Source: a bacterium (GTDB lineage Bacteria > Actinomycetota > Thermoleophilia > Solirubrobacterales > Solirubrobacteraceae). From it: 45,418 bases of DNA. Of this stretch, positions 7,406 to 14,770 are shown piece by piece. The stretch covers positions 1 through 45,418 of the forward strand of contig JAJPKQ010000029.1 of NCBI GenBank assembly GCA_021323635.1, read 5' to 3'. The position numbers and the translations under genes are program-made. Below the pieces are notes generated by a model, which did no database searches, had not been told where the DNA came from, and was given only the letters and a program-made list of their open reading frames with translations. The number at the start of each line of letters is the position of its first letter. The first letter of the stretch is position 1.

Positions 7406-8218
7406 TCAGTCGGCGAACTCTGCGGGGCGCTTTTGCAGGAACGCGTCGATCGCCTCGGGAACGGCGCGACCGAAGGTCGCCATGATCTGCTGGCGATCCT
7501 CGTACTCCACCGCTGCCTGCTCGGATCCGATCTCAAGCGCGCTCCACATGCCCTGCTTGGTCAATCGCACGCCCCAGGGCGCAAGCGATGCGATCTGGAC
7601 CGCCGCCGCCAGGGAGCGCTCCAGCAGCGCATCGGCCGCGACAACGTCCGCGACCAGGCCGATTCGCAATGCCTCCTGCGCATCGAGGCGCCGACCGGTG
7701 AGCATCAGCTCGTGCGAGCGCGAAGCGCCGATCAGACGCGGAAGCAGCCAGCTTGTGCCCATGTCGCAGTTGGAGAGGCCGATGTTGATGAAGGCGGCGC
7801 GAAAGACCGCCTCTGCTGCCGCATAGCGGATGTCGCAGCCGAGCGCGAGCGCAAGCCCAAGCCCGGCGGCAGGGCCGTTCACCGCCGCGATCACCGGCTG
7901 GGGCAAGGAGCGCAGCGCGAGCACCAACCGCGACATGTGCTCCTGGTTGGCCAGGCGGTCGCGCGGCAGGTCGCTGCCATCGTTGCCCGGCGCCGTGCCG
8001 TAGCCGCGCAGATCGACTCCCGCACAGAAGCCGCGTCCGGCGCCCGTCAGGATCACCGCACGGATCTCTCGCTCCGCTGCAGTGCGCGCAAGCTCCTGAT
8101 GCAATGCCTCGCATAGCTCCGCCGTCATCGCATTGAGCTGGTCCGGCCTGTTCATCGCAAGTCGACGAACGTGCGGAGCGGGGTCATCCACCAGCAGCAC
8201 CGGCATCACCGCCGTCAT
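7406..8218 (-). CDS. Enoyl-CoA hydratase/isomerase family protein
   Basis: A 270-residue crotonase-fold protein. The oxyanion-hole segments GRGFCAGVDL and NGPAAGLGLALALGCDIR are present. The two glutamates that define true enoyl-CoA hydratases are absent: one falls in AGLGLALALG, the other aligns near AAFINIG. The loop NCDMGTS has an aspartate. It should bind an acyl-CoA, but hydratase, isomerase or another reaction cannot be told apart. I choose the second Met (8218) because the frame's first nine residues are basic and unlike the family. No related beta-oxidation genes are adjacent. Confidence 0.8.
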   Translation of the reverse strand: MTAVMPVLLVDDPAPHVRRLAMNRPDQLNAMTAELCEALHQELARTAAEREIRAVILTGAGRGFCAGVDLRGYGTAPGNDGSDLPRDRLANQEHMSRLVLALRSLPQPVIAAVNGPAAGLGLALALGCDIRYAAAEAVFRAAFINIGLSNCDMGTSWLLPRLIGASRSHELMLTGRRLDAQEALRIGLVADVVAADALLERSLAAAVQIASLAPWGVRLTKQGMWSALEIGSEQAAVEYEDRQQIMATFGRAVPEAIDAFLQKRPAEFAD

Positions 8219-8511
8219 GCTAGCCAGCCGGCGCGAGCGCCGCACGCTCGCTCGCGGCTCCGTAGTTTGCGCGCTCGCCTGCTGCGTCGATCAGCGGATG
8301 CATGCCGGAGCGGCGATGCTCACCATCATCGGTGAGGCCCGCGCGTCGGCCCTGGCAAGCGCAGCGAGCCCACGACCAGAGGACAACCTTGACCAGCACG
8401 ACCAACCAGACCGCCGCACACATGAGCATGCGGCATGTCCGTGCGCTCCGCCGCGACGTCGACGCCTGCCACGCCTGCCGCGATGCGGCGCACGAGGGAG
8501 GTTGAGGGTCA

Positions 8512-9111
8512 ATGGTTGCAAGCAGCGATCGCAGCCCTCATCCTCGAGAGCGCGGGCAGACCGTGACCGTCGACCAGCCCGATGGAGAGCCGCACAACGC
8601 GCCACACAGGCGCGCCCGGGCAAGCAGCGAGGGGCTGTCGCCCGACGATTATCTGGAGGCCGCCCAGACGCGGGCGGAGCTGCGCGAGCTCCTGAAGTGG
8701 GGCGAGCGCATCCTACGCGCGCACAAGCTGACGCCCGAGCGCTATGAGCTGCTGCTTGCTATCAAGACCGCGCCAGATCGCCGGCAGCTTGCGACCGTCG
8801 GCTGGCTCGCCCAGGTGCTCAACGTTGCCCAGAGCAGCGTCACGCAGCTGGTCCGCCGCGCTGAAGATGCGCACCTGCTCCGCCGCCAGGTCTCAAGCGG
8901 TGACGCCCGCGTGAGGTATCTGAGCCTGACCAGGACGGGCGAGCGGCGGCTGGCCGCCGCACTGCTCGCCCTCTCGCCCCAGCGAGCCAGGATGGCTGCG
9001 CTCTGCGCCGAGCGCGCCATCAGGCCACATCTGCAGCGCCCCGATGATCCGCTCGCGCGCGAAGAGCGCGCGGATCGCCCCGCGGTTGAGCACCCACTGC
9101 CAGTTCGGTAG
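8512..9111 (+). CDS. MarR-family transcriptional regulator
   Basis: A 199-residue protein whose central part (about 65-150) is a winged helix: LTPERYELLLAI, LAQVLNVAQSSVTQLVRRAE as the recognition helix, then the wing SSGDARVRYLSLTRTGERRL. A GGGAGG ribosome site precedes the ATG. The N-terminal 40 residues are low-complexity and a GTG at 8563 is an alternative start. The adjacent same-strand gene at 9271 is a possible target. The 290 bases to its left hold no gene I can support. Confidence 0.75.
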   Translation: MVASSDRSPHPRERGQTVTVDQPDGEPHNAPHRRARASSEGLSPDDYLEAAQTRAELRELLKWGERILRAHKLTPERYELLLAIKTAPDRRQLATVGWLAQVLNVAQSSVTQLVRRAEDAHLLRRQVSSGDARVRYLSLTRTGERRLAAALLALSPQRARMAALCAERAIRPHLQRPDDPLAREERADRPAVEHPLPVR

Positions 9112-9209
9112 TTCTCCGTACCTTCAAGAGGGTCTCCCCACGATGGGACCGCACAGTCGGTGCGTGAACCTCGAATCAGAGCGCGGCAGAAACATAGGGA
9201 TCCGCTCTG

Positions 9210-9244
9210 AACACATGACCCATCAATTAACACATGACCCATCA
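9210..9244. promoter_or_regulatory. Tandem 16-bp repeat upstream of the membrane protein gene
   Basis: AACACATGACCCATCA occurs twice exactly (9210-9225 and 9229-9244), with a 19-bp period, 27 bases before the next ATG. This looks like a two-site operator for a regulator bound on one face of the helix. The repeat was not seen elsewhere in the window. Confidence 0.5.
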
Positions 9245-9270
9245 GGTTTCCGATCGAAAGGAAGGCGGAG

Positions 9271-9900
9271 ATGAAACGCAAGGTCTTTGACATTATCGTC
9301 AGCGCAGGTGGTGCGATGGTGGTCGTCGCGCTGCTGGCTGCTGGCTCGCTGTTGATGTGGGGCTATACCTTTGCCAACGAAAACGTGCACAACGAACTTG
9401 CGGCGCAGCAGATCTACTTCCCGCCCAAGTCTGCGTTCGAACACCCCAAGCCCGGCACCGAGATCACTCCATCGATGATCCCGTCCGTCTCGCGCTTTGC
9501 CGGGCAGCAGCTGTTGACCGGCGAACAGGCACGAGTCTGGGCGAACGACTTCATGGCGGTGCACCTGCGTGAGATGCCATACCACGGCATCTACTCAAAG
9601 GTCAGCGCGGCTGCACGCAAGGAACCCGGTAACAAGCAGCTTGCGGCGCTTGAGTCGACCGTGTTCCAGGGCACCACGCTGAGAAGCCTGCTGCTCGACG
9701 CCTACGCCTTCTCGACGATCGCCGAAGTGATGCTCGTCAGCTCGATCATCGCCTACATCCTGGCAGTCCTGATGGCGATCCTTGTCGGCCTGGGCTTCTG
9801 GCACGCCCGGCGCACCTCCCCTGAAGAGGAGCTGCTGCCGGCCAGAACCCGTCCGGCAAGCGGCGGCGCCGGCTCCGCTCCCCACCCGGCCGGAGCATAG
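9271..9900 (+). CDS. Two-helix membrane protein of unknown function
   Basis: A 209-residue protein with a strong ribosome site (AAAGGAAGGCGGAG). One hydrophobic helix lies at about 10-32 and another at about 145-175. Between them is a loop of about 110 residues rich in polar and aromatic residues (QQIYFPPKS, MPYHGIYSKV), probably extracytoplasmic. The C-terminal tail is basic, then Ala/Pro/Gly-rich. I do not recognise a named family, although the pattern recalls conserved actinobacterial hypotheticals. It sits behind a MarR gene and a tandem repeat that may control it. Confidence 0.7.
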   Translation: MKRKVFDIIVSAGGAMVVVALLAAGSLLMWGYTFANENVHNELAAQQIYFPPKSAFEHPKPGTEITPSMIPSVSRFAGQQLLTGEQARVWANDFMAVHLREMPYHGIYSKVSAAARKEPGNKQLAALESTVFQGTTLRSLLLDAYAFSTIAEVMLVSSIIAYILAVLMAILVGLGFWHARRTSPEEELLPARTRPASGGAGSAPHPAGA

Positions 9901-9925
9901 GCCAGGCCACCGCTCCCGCCTTACC

Positions 9926-9962
9926 CCGACCGGCTGCGCTACGAGAGGGCGCAGCCGGTCGG
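9926..9962 (+). terminator. Strong hairpin terminator after the membrane protein gene
   Basis: A perfect 14-bp stem (CCGACCGGCTGCGC / GCGCAGCCGGTCGG) with a 9-base loop begins 26 bases after the stop codon. It is followed by a short mixed tract containing TTT rather than a classical T-run. Confidence 0.7.
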
Positions 9963-10057
9963 ACCGCTTTGGGCGCCCTCTCGTCGGCCCTCCGGACCAG
10001 GCCCGCCGAGATGCGGATGAAAAACATGGAAAGATCCTCCGTGTGGGCCGAGCACAG

Positions 10058-10420
10058 ATGCTGCACACGCTCTGGGAAGCCGTCAGCCGCGGCGAGCTCG
10101 ATGCGCTCGCCTCGGCGCTGGCGCCGGATGCGTGCTGGCGCGCTGTCGAGGATGGCCCCTGGAACTGCTCGGGCCGCCCGAGGATCATTGAGGTCTTGAG
10201 CGCCAACATCGAGCGCATCCGCTCAGGGGCGCTCGAGGAGGCGCTTGAGGTCGGCGATCGCGTCGTCGTGGCCTTCCGGCCCGGCGGGGGCCATGAGCCG
10301 ACATGGCCGCTTGACCACGGCAGGCGCTATGTGGTGGTGAGCTTCCGCAGCGCGCTGATCAGCGAGCTGAAGGGCTGCGTGGACCGCGAGGCTGCGCTTT
10401 CCTACGCGGCCGCAGGGTGA
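10058..10420 (+). CDS. SnoaL/NTF2-like protein
   Basis: A 120-residue protein starting [25 protein letters not shown], the typical helix-turn opening of SnoaL-like NTF2 folds. Then come [11 protein letters not shown] and an alternating beta pattern ([17 protein letters not shown]). Such proteins bind or convert small hydrophobic molecules; this one cannot be assigned a substrate. GTG at 10043 is an alternative start. Its 3' end overlaps the convergent M23 gene by about 60 bases. Confidence 0.65.
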   Translation: MLHTLWEAVSRGELDALASALAPDACWRAVEDGPWNCSGRPRIIEVLSANIERIRSGALEEALEVGDRVVVAFRPGGGHEPTWPLDHGRRYVVVSFRSALISELKGCVDREAALSYAAAG

Positions 10421-11117
10421 GGCGCAAGCGCGCGCTGCGGGCGATCTGCAGCGCCGCGCGCAGGTCGGCAAGCGTTTCGTGGGCCGTTTCGCCGAGCGCG
10501 GGAAGGTCGTAGGGGCTGCTTGCGCCCTTCGGCAGCAAACCGATCTCAAGGTGCGGCGCTGACGAGATGCCGACATCGCCGCAGCCCACGTCGGCGATCG
10601 GCTGACCTGCTGTTACGTGTGCCCCCACCGGCACCAGATCGGGTCGAGCGTGCCCGTAGTAGACGTAGCGTCCGCGGTCGCTTCCGCTTTCGATGCGCAG
10701 CACCGGCGCCCAGCGACCGAATCCTTCAAGGCCCTCGGCGACGATCGTTCCACTCGCGACCGCGACCTCAACCATGCGGGCACCGCACTGATTGGCGCTG
10801 CCGCCCAGATCGACGCCCTGGTCGAGGCTCCACGTGCTGACTCCGGCCACCCGCGAGAGCGGCGAGAGCGGGAACACCCAGCCGCCGGTGGCCACCGACT
10901 CGCCGCCGGTGCGCTGCACCGCAGCCGATTCCGGAGCAGTGCCGCCGGATGCGCTCGCGCTGGGTGTTGCTCCCGGCGATGACGCCCGCTCCGAAGGGGC
11001 CGCGCTGGCAGCCGTGCCGCCGTAGGATGAGCTGACCGCGCTGCTGACCGCGGCGCCGAGCCCGGCTTGGGCGCCGAACAGCAGCACCACCACGCACGCT
11101 GTGCGAAATTGCCGCAT
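10359..11117 (-). CDS. Exported M23/LytM-like protein with altered metal site
   Basis: A 252-residue protein with an N-terminal signal sequence ([19 protein letters not shown]), a Ser/Ala/Gly-rich linker to about residue 75, then a LytM fold. M23 peptidases use H-x(n)-D and H-x-H to hold zinc. Here the first motif reads DQGVDLGG (His replaced), YGHA keeps its His, and the last motif reads PHLEIG (second His replaced by Glu). It may therefore be non-catalytic or use a changed site. The c-di-AMP riboswitch upstream fits a cell-wall role. Ribosome site GAAAGG. Confidence 0.75.
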   Translation of the reverse strand: MRQFRTACVVVLLFGAQAGLGAAVSSAVSSSYGGTAASAAPSERASSPGATPSASASGGTAPESAAVQRTGGESVATGGWVFPLSPLSRVAGVSTWSLDQGVDLGGSANQCGARMVEVAVASGTIVAEGLEGFGRWAPVLRIESGSDRGRYVYYGHARPDLVPVGAHVTAGQPIADVGCGDVGISSAPHLEIGLLPKGASSPYDLPALGETAHETLADLRAALQIARSARLRLTLRPRRKAQPRGPRSPSAR

Positions 11118-11129
11118 CTGCTTGCCTTT

Positions 11130-11245
11130 CTCGCTCGGCCGACGGGGTTAGCTGACGGGCTGGCGCTGTGCGCCTCCCGCGGATCACCGCGGGACTCGCC
11201 CCAACCATGTGGGTCCCCCGCTCCGCAGCACGTGCTGCGAATTAG
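11130..11245 (-). ncRNA. ydaO/yuaA-type c-di-AMP riboswitch
   Basis: On the minus strand, directly upstream of the M23-like gene, the conserved ydaO-family segments appear in order: CTGCGGAGCGGGGGACCC, then GGGGCGAGTC, then CCCGTCAGCTAACCCCGTCG near 11138-11159. These are the hallmark sequences of c-di-AMP riboswitches, which in actinobacteria commonly control cell-wall hydrolases and turn genes off when c-di-AMP is high. The boundaries are estimated. A covariance-model search would confirm it. Confidence 0.9.
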
Positions 11246-11362
11246 GCGCGCGAGAGGATACCGGATCGCGCCGACGGCAGGCGGTCGCATCGCTGCACGC
11301 CAGCGGCGCACGACACGCATCGGTGCAAGCTGCGGCGCCTGGCGCCGATGCCAGGCCGGCAG

Positions 11363-12085
11363 CTAGCGCGGGCTGCACGCTTCCGCAAGCGCCAGCCAGC
11401 GCGCAAACGCAGCACGGCCGTGGGCCAGAATCGAAGCCGCGGCGCGAGTGAGCTCATCGGCGAGCACAAGCGCTCCCTCGGGCCCACGCGCGCGCTCGAG
11501 CGCCTCGCTGTAGGCGGGCAGCGCAAGCCACCTGCTTGCCATCTCGGCGGAGGCCTCGAGGTGGAACTGGAGCCCGTATGCCACCTTCCCCACGCGGAAT
11601 GCCTGGTTCGGATAGCGCGTCGAGCGCGCGAGCAACACCGCATCTGCAGGGAGCTCGAAGCCTTCCGAGTGCCACTGCAGCGTCGGCAGCGTCGGCGGCA
11701 GACCGGCGAAGACGGGGTCCGCTGCCGCCGCGGGCGTGAGCGTCACCGGACAGACGCCGACCTCTGGCACCACACCGGTGAAGATGCGCGCGCCGAGGCT
11801 TGCCGCAAGCAGCTGCGCCCCCAGGCAGACCCCCCATACCGGTACCCCGGAGATGGCAGCCTCGGCGATCAGGGCCTTCTCCTCTCTGAGCCAGCGGTGC
11901 GCCGCCTCCTCGTGTGCGCCCATCGGGCCACCCATGACGATCAGCGCGTCGAAGCCGCAGCGACCGGGCAGGGCCTCGCCCTCGTCCACCTGCACTCGCG
12001 CGCACGACCAGCCCTGCTCCTCAAGCACGCGCTCGTAGACGCCCGGAGTCTCGCATGAGGCGTGCTGGATGACGAGAGCGCGCAC
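11363..12085 (-). CDS. Class I glutamine amidotransferase (GMP synthase-like)
   Basis: A 240-residue stand-alone class I GATase domain. The nucleophile is C87 (GVCLGAQ) and the His-Glu pair is H175/E177 (GLQFHLEAS); MGGPMGAHEE forms the oxyanion region. It should release ammonia from glutamine or hydrolyse a gamma-glutamyl bond. Without a synthase partner next to it, the physiological substrate is unknown. Start is GTG at 12085. Confidence 0.85.
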   Translation of the reverse strand: MRALVIQHASCETPGVYERVLEEQGWSCARVQVDEGEALPGRCGFDALIVMGGPMGAHEEAAHRWLREEKALIAEAAISGVPVWGVCLGAQLLAASLGARIFTGVVPEVGVCPVTLTPAAAADPVFAGLPPTLPTLQWHSEGFELPADAVLLARSTRYPNQAFRVGKVAYGLQFHLEASAEMASRWLALPAYSEALERARGPEGALVLADELTRAAASILAHGRAAFARWLALAEACSPR

Positions 12086-12226
12086 AGTCGGACCCTACCC
12101 GCAGCGCTGGACAACAGGCGCCTCTAGCTGGGCAGCGGCAGTCACCAATCAGCGCAGCTCAAGCGATCTGCGCCACTCACCGCAGGGCTTTGCTGCAGCG
12201 CCCCGCAGCACCGCGGCCGTGGATTG

Positions 12227-12499
12227 TCAGGCCGGTCGTGCCTGCCGATAGTAGGCTGCGTTCTTTTCGATGTAGTGCTGCCACTCTGGCGGAACAGCGT
12301 CCTCGGCGGTGATCGCATCGACTGGGCAGGCCTCGACGCAGGCGTCGCAGTCGATGCACTCCTCGGGGTCGATGTAGAGCTGCTCGGCCGAGTCAAAGTC
12401 CGCCTCATCGGGCGTCGGGTGAATGCAGTCGACGGGGCACACCTCGGTGCAGCTTGCATCCTTGACCCCGATGCAGGGCTCGTTGATCACATAGGCCAT
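12227..12499 (-). CDS. fdxA: 7Fe ferredoxin (FdxA-like)
   Basis: A 90-residue ferredoxin. Cys 9, 17, 21 and 25 form the first cluster segment and Cys 48, 51, 54 and 58 (CIDCDACVEACP) the second, matching the [3Fe-4S]/[4Fe-4S] mycobacterial FdxA pattern. The conserved start MAYVINEPCIGVKDASC and the C-terminal EWQHYIEKN also fit. It is a soluble electron carrier. No oxidoreductase partner is directly adjacent, although a ferredoxin reductase lies at 20.7 kb. Confidence 0.9.
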   Translation of the reverse strand: MAYVINEPCIGVKDASCTEVCPVDCIHPTPDEADFDSAEQLYIDPEECIDCDACVEACPVDAITAEDAVPPEWQHYIEKNAAYYRQARPA

Positions 12500-12611
12500 C
12501 AGAGACTGGCCTCACGCCAATCCGGTTGCACAGGTCTCTTTGCAGAAATCGCCCAAGCCCGGCTGCCTCTGCAGCTCCTAGCACGCAAGCGGCGCCAGCG
12601 CGCGTGCGGAC

Positions 12612-12980
12612 TCACGATTGCTCCAGAGCGTCGAGCGCGACCACCGCGTGCGCGTATGCTCCGCCGGCACGCATCTCGGCGGCTACCCAGATCGCCTCCA
12701 TGATCTCCGCCTCGCTTGCGCCATGGCGCTGCGCGAGGCGCGCATGGCCGGCGATGCAGTACGGGCACTGGGTGACGTGTGCCACTGCCACCGCGATCAA
12801 CTGCTTGGTCTTCACCGGCAGCTCCCCATCGGCGAAGACCTGCCTGCTGAATGCGTGGAAGGCATCGTGAGCGGCGGGCGCTGCCTGCTTGCGCCGCTCC
12901 GCGAGCTCTCTGGTGCTCTCGGGGTAGACGCCGTGAAGCGCACCGCTCCGATTGTTGTTTGTCTCTATTGTCCCTGACAT
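12612..12980 (-). CDS. Carboxymuconolactone decarboxylase/AhpD-family protein
   Basis: A 122-residue helical protein with the AhpD signature CPYCIAGH (C72, C75, H79), after the core KTKQLIAVAVAHVTQ. AhpD-type members use the cysteine pair for peroxide or alkyl-hydroperoxide reduction. The start at 12980 has a GGAGAG ribosome site; the longer frame upstream is not coding. It follows a cupin gene on the same strand by 62 bases, which suggests a shared transcript. Confidence 0.85.
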   Translation of the reverse strand: MSGTIETNNNRSGALHGVYPESTRELAERRKQAAPAAHDAFHAFSRQVFADGELPVKTKQLIAVAVAHVTQCPYCIAGHARLAQRHGASEAEIMEAIWVAAEMRAGGAYAHAVVALDALEQS

Positions 12981-13042
12981 CGGCTCTCCAGTCGTTTGGA
13001 TTCCTGTCTGCTGGCGCTGTGTGCGCCTGCGGCGGCTTGACC

Positions 13043-13453
13043 TCAGTGACCCACCGCCCGCCCGGCGGCCTTCACGCCCCACGCGCGCTTGGCCGAGTGC
13101 CGGCGCGCGTAGAGCTTCTCGCGGATCGTCATTGCGCCCGGATGCCCGTTCCCGGGCCACGGCGTCAGCAGCATCAGCAAGCGCGACTTGGTCGAGGCGA
13201 CCACCTCGCGGCGCTCGGCGGGCGCAAGCTCGACGAGCAGCCCGGCGCCACCGCTTGCCCGCGCTCCGGCCGCGGTGCCGATCTCGACGTGCCCATCGAG
13301 CACAGCCAGCCAAGCGTGCTCGTGGACTTCGTGCTCGGCGAGGCTCTCGCCGGCCGCCAGGTCGAGGACGATGGCGCGTCCGGCCGCGCAGGATGAGAGG
13401 ATCTCGGGTAAGCGGGGCTTGAGCGCCAGAGCCTGCAGATCCCAGCTGTTCAT
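13043..13453 (-). CDS. Small cupin-domain protein
   Basis: A 136-residue protein with a single cupin barrel: AGESLAEHEVHEHAWLAVLDGHVEIG carries the histidine/glutamate metal motif and the LLVELAPAERREVVAS stretch is the second strand set. The C-terminus (TIREKLYARRHSAKRAWG) is basic. GGAGG precedes the ATG. The function is open; small cupins of this kind are often sensors or isomerases. It probably belongs to the run led by the PrpD-like gene. Confidence 0.7.
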   Translation of the reverse strand: MNSWDLQALALKPRLPEILSSCAAGRAIVLDLAAGESLAEHEVHEHAWLAVLDGHVEIGTAAGARASGGAGLLVELAPAERREVVASTKSRLLMLLTPWPGNGHPGAMTIREKLYARRHSAKRAWGVKAAGRAVGH

Positions 13454-13517
13454 CGCATTCCTCCTTCGCGTGCTTGCTTGTCATTGTCTGCGCTTCGGTC
13501 CTTGGCCATAGCGACGG

Positions 13518-13895
13518 TCACGCTGATCCCTCCCGCAAAAGCTCGGCCAGCACCACGGCGTTGTTGTGCTCGCGGTCGCGGGCCCCGTAGAGAATCGTCA
13601 GCGGTCCCGCCTCTGCACGCCGGCGCAGCTCCTGCACGCGCCCGCGCTGGCGGTCAAGCTCCGCGCGGTAGCGAGCACGAAACTCCTGAAAGCGGGAGGG
13701 CTCGTGAGCAAACCATCGCCGAAGCTCCGTGCTTGGGGCAAGCTCGCGCGCCCACTCGTCGACATTCGCGCGCTCCTTCGAGAGACCACGCGGCCATACG
13801 CGGTCGATCAGAACTCGGTATCCGTCGCTCTGCTGTGCGGCGTCGTAGACCCGCTTGATCTTGACTCCTGCAGCTGTGGTGGCAGGCGCGGACAC
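13518..13895 (-). CDS. DUF488-family protein (short type)
   Basis: A 125-residue protein with DUF488 landmarks: IKRVYD, RVLIDRVWPRGLSKE, LRRWFAHEP and LTILYGARDREHNNA. This is the YeaO-like branch, usually about 115-120 residues. I place the start at GTG 13895, since the frame upstream overlaps the ComA-like gene, whose stop is five bases away. Its biochemical role is not known. A second, different DUF488 protein lies at 18949. Confidence 0.8.
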   Translation of the reverse strand: MSAPATTAAGVKIKRVYDAAQQSDGYRVLIDRVWPRGLSKERANVDEWARELAPSTELRRWFAHEPSRFQEFRARYRAELDRQRGRVQELRRRAEAGPLTILYGARDREHNNAVVLAELLREGSA

Positions 13896-13900
13896 GGTGC

Positions 13901-14770
13901 TTACTCGGTCCTCGAGTAGGTGACCACCCGCCCCCAGAGGCTCTTCGTGCCCCAGATGCCACGCCTCAGGCACTCGAGCTGGACGATCTGCGAGTGATCC
14001 ACGAAGAGATTGACCTCGGGTCCGTAATTCTTGATGTACCAGCCGAACACCTCGGGATCGGCAGCCTCGAACATCACATGCTCAAGCCCCAGCTCGCGAG
14101 CGATGCGCGCCACCACGTCCGTCCGCCAGGTCGTGACCTCCTCAGTTATTCCCTCGGACTCGATCATGATCAGGTAGGCGCCCGCTTCCAAACAGCGGCG
14201 CGCAAGGTCAATCGCGTAGCCCACATCCCGCGTGCCCTCCTGCTCCAGCTCCTGTGGCGTGCTTGCGCCGCCCGCGCCAAACTGGATGCCGACCTCGGGC
14301 TTCGCCTTCAGGCCGGCGCGCTGGACGCGTTCGACCAATCGCAGCATGTCGTCGCTCGGAATGCTGATGAAGCCGGCGGAGACCTCGAGGATGTCAAAAC
14401 CCAGGCGCGCAACCTCATCGATGTAGCTCTCGACCGCCTCGGGCCCCAGCGTCAGCACATGCTCGATGAAGCCTCCCGTCGAGACCAGCACGTCATTTGC
14501 ATGGGCAATCTCGATGATCTCGCAGAGCGCGCGCTCCGGCATGAGCGAGAAGGAGCCGCCCGCGAACTTCAGCGCGTCGACGTGCGGGCCCATCGTCTCA
14601 AGCACATCGCGCAGGTAGCGCGGTCCCAGCGGCGAGTAGTAGGGCCCGCGAATCTCGGTGAGGCCGGTCCGGCGCGGCTTTTGGGGCCGTCGGTTGGAGC
14701 GCAGGAACGCGAACGCGAGCTCGTCGGTCTGCCGGTTTTCATCCGTCCTCGTGATCGTCTGAGCGTTCAT
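13901..14770 (-). CDS. ComA-like phosphosulfolactate synthase
   Basis: A 289-residue TIM-barrel protein of the ComA family, which joins phosphoenolpyruvate and sulfite to give 2-phospho-3-sulfolactate, the first step of coenzyme M synthesis. Visible family segments are KPRRTGLTEIRGP, VDALKFAGGSFSLMP (K68), FDILEVSAGFISIP, AKPEVGIQFGAGG and LIMIESEGI. AAGGAGG precedes the ATG, which overlaps the PrpD-like stop by four bases. Bacterial homologues occur outside CoM pathways, so the product's fate here is unknown. No ComB, ComC or sulfopyruvate decarboxylase gene is in the window. Confidence 0.8.
   Translation of the reverse strand: MNAQTITRTDENRQTDELAFAFLRSNRRPQKPRRTGLTEIRGPYYSPLGPRYLRDVLETMGPHVDALKFAGGSFSLMPERALCEIIEIAHANDVLVSTGGFIEHVLTLGPEAVESYIDEVARLGFDILEVSAGFISIPSDDMLRLVERVQRAGLKAKPEVGIQFGAGGASTPQELEQEGTRDVGYAIDLARRCLEAGAYLIMIESEGITEEVTTWRTDVVARIARELGLEHVMFEAADPEVFGWYIKNYGPEVNLFVDHSQIVQLECLRRGIWGTKSLWGRVVTYSRTE

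Noticed and set aside
8302-8505. 67-residue ORF before the MarR gene ending with a CHAC motif
   Set aside because: Low-complexity composition, no ribosome site, no family resemblance.
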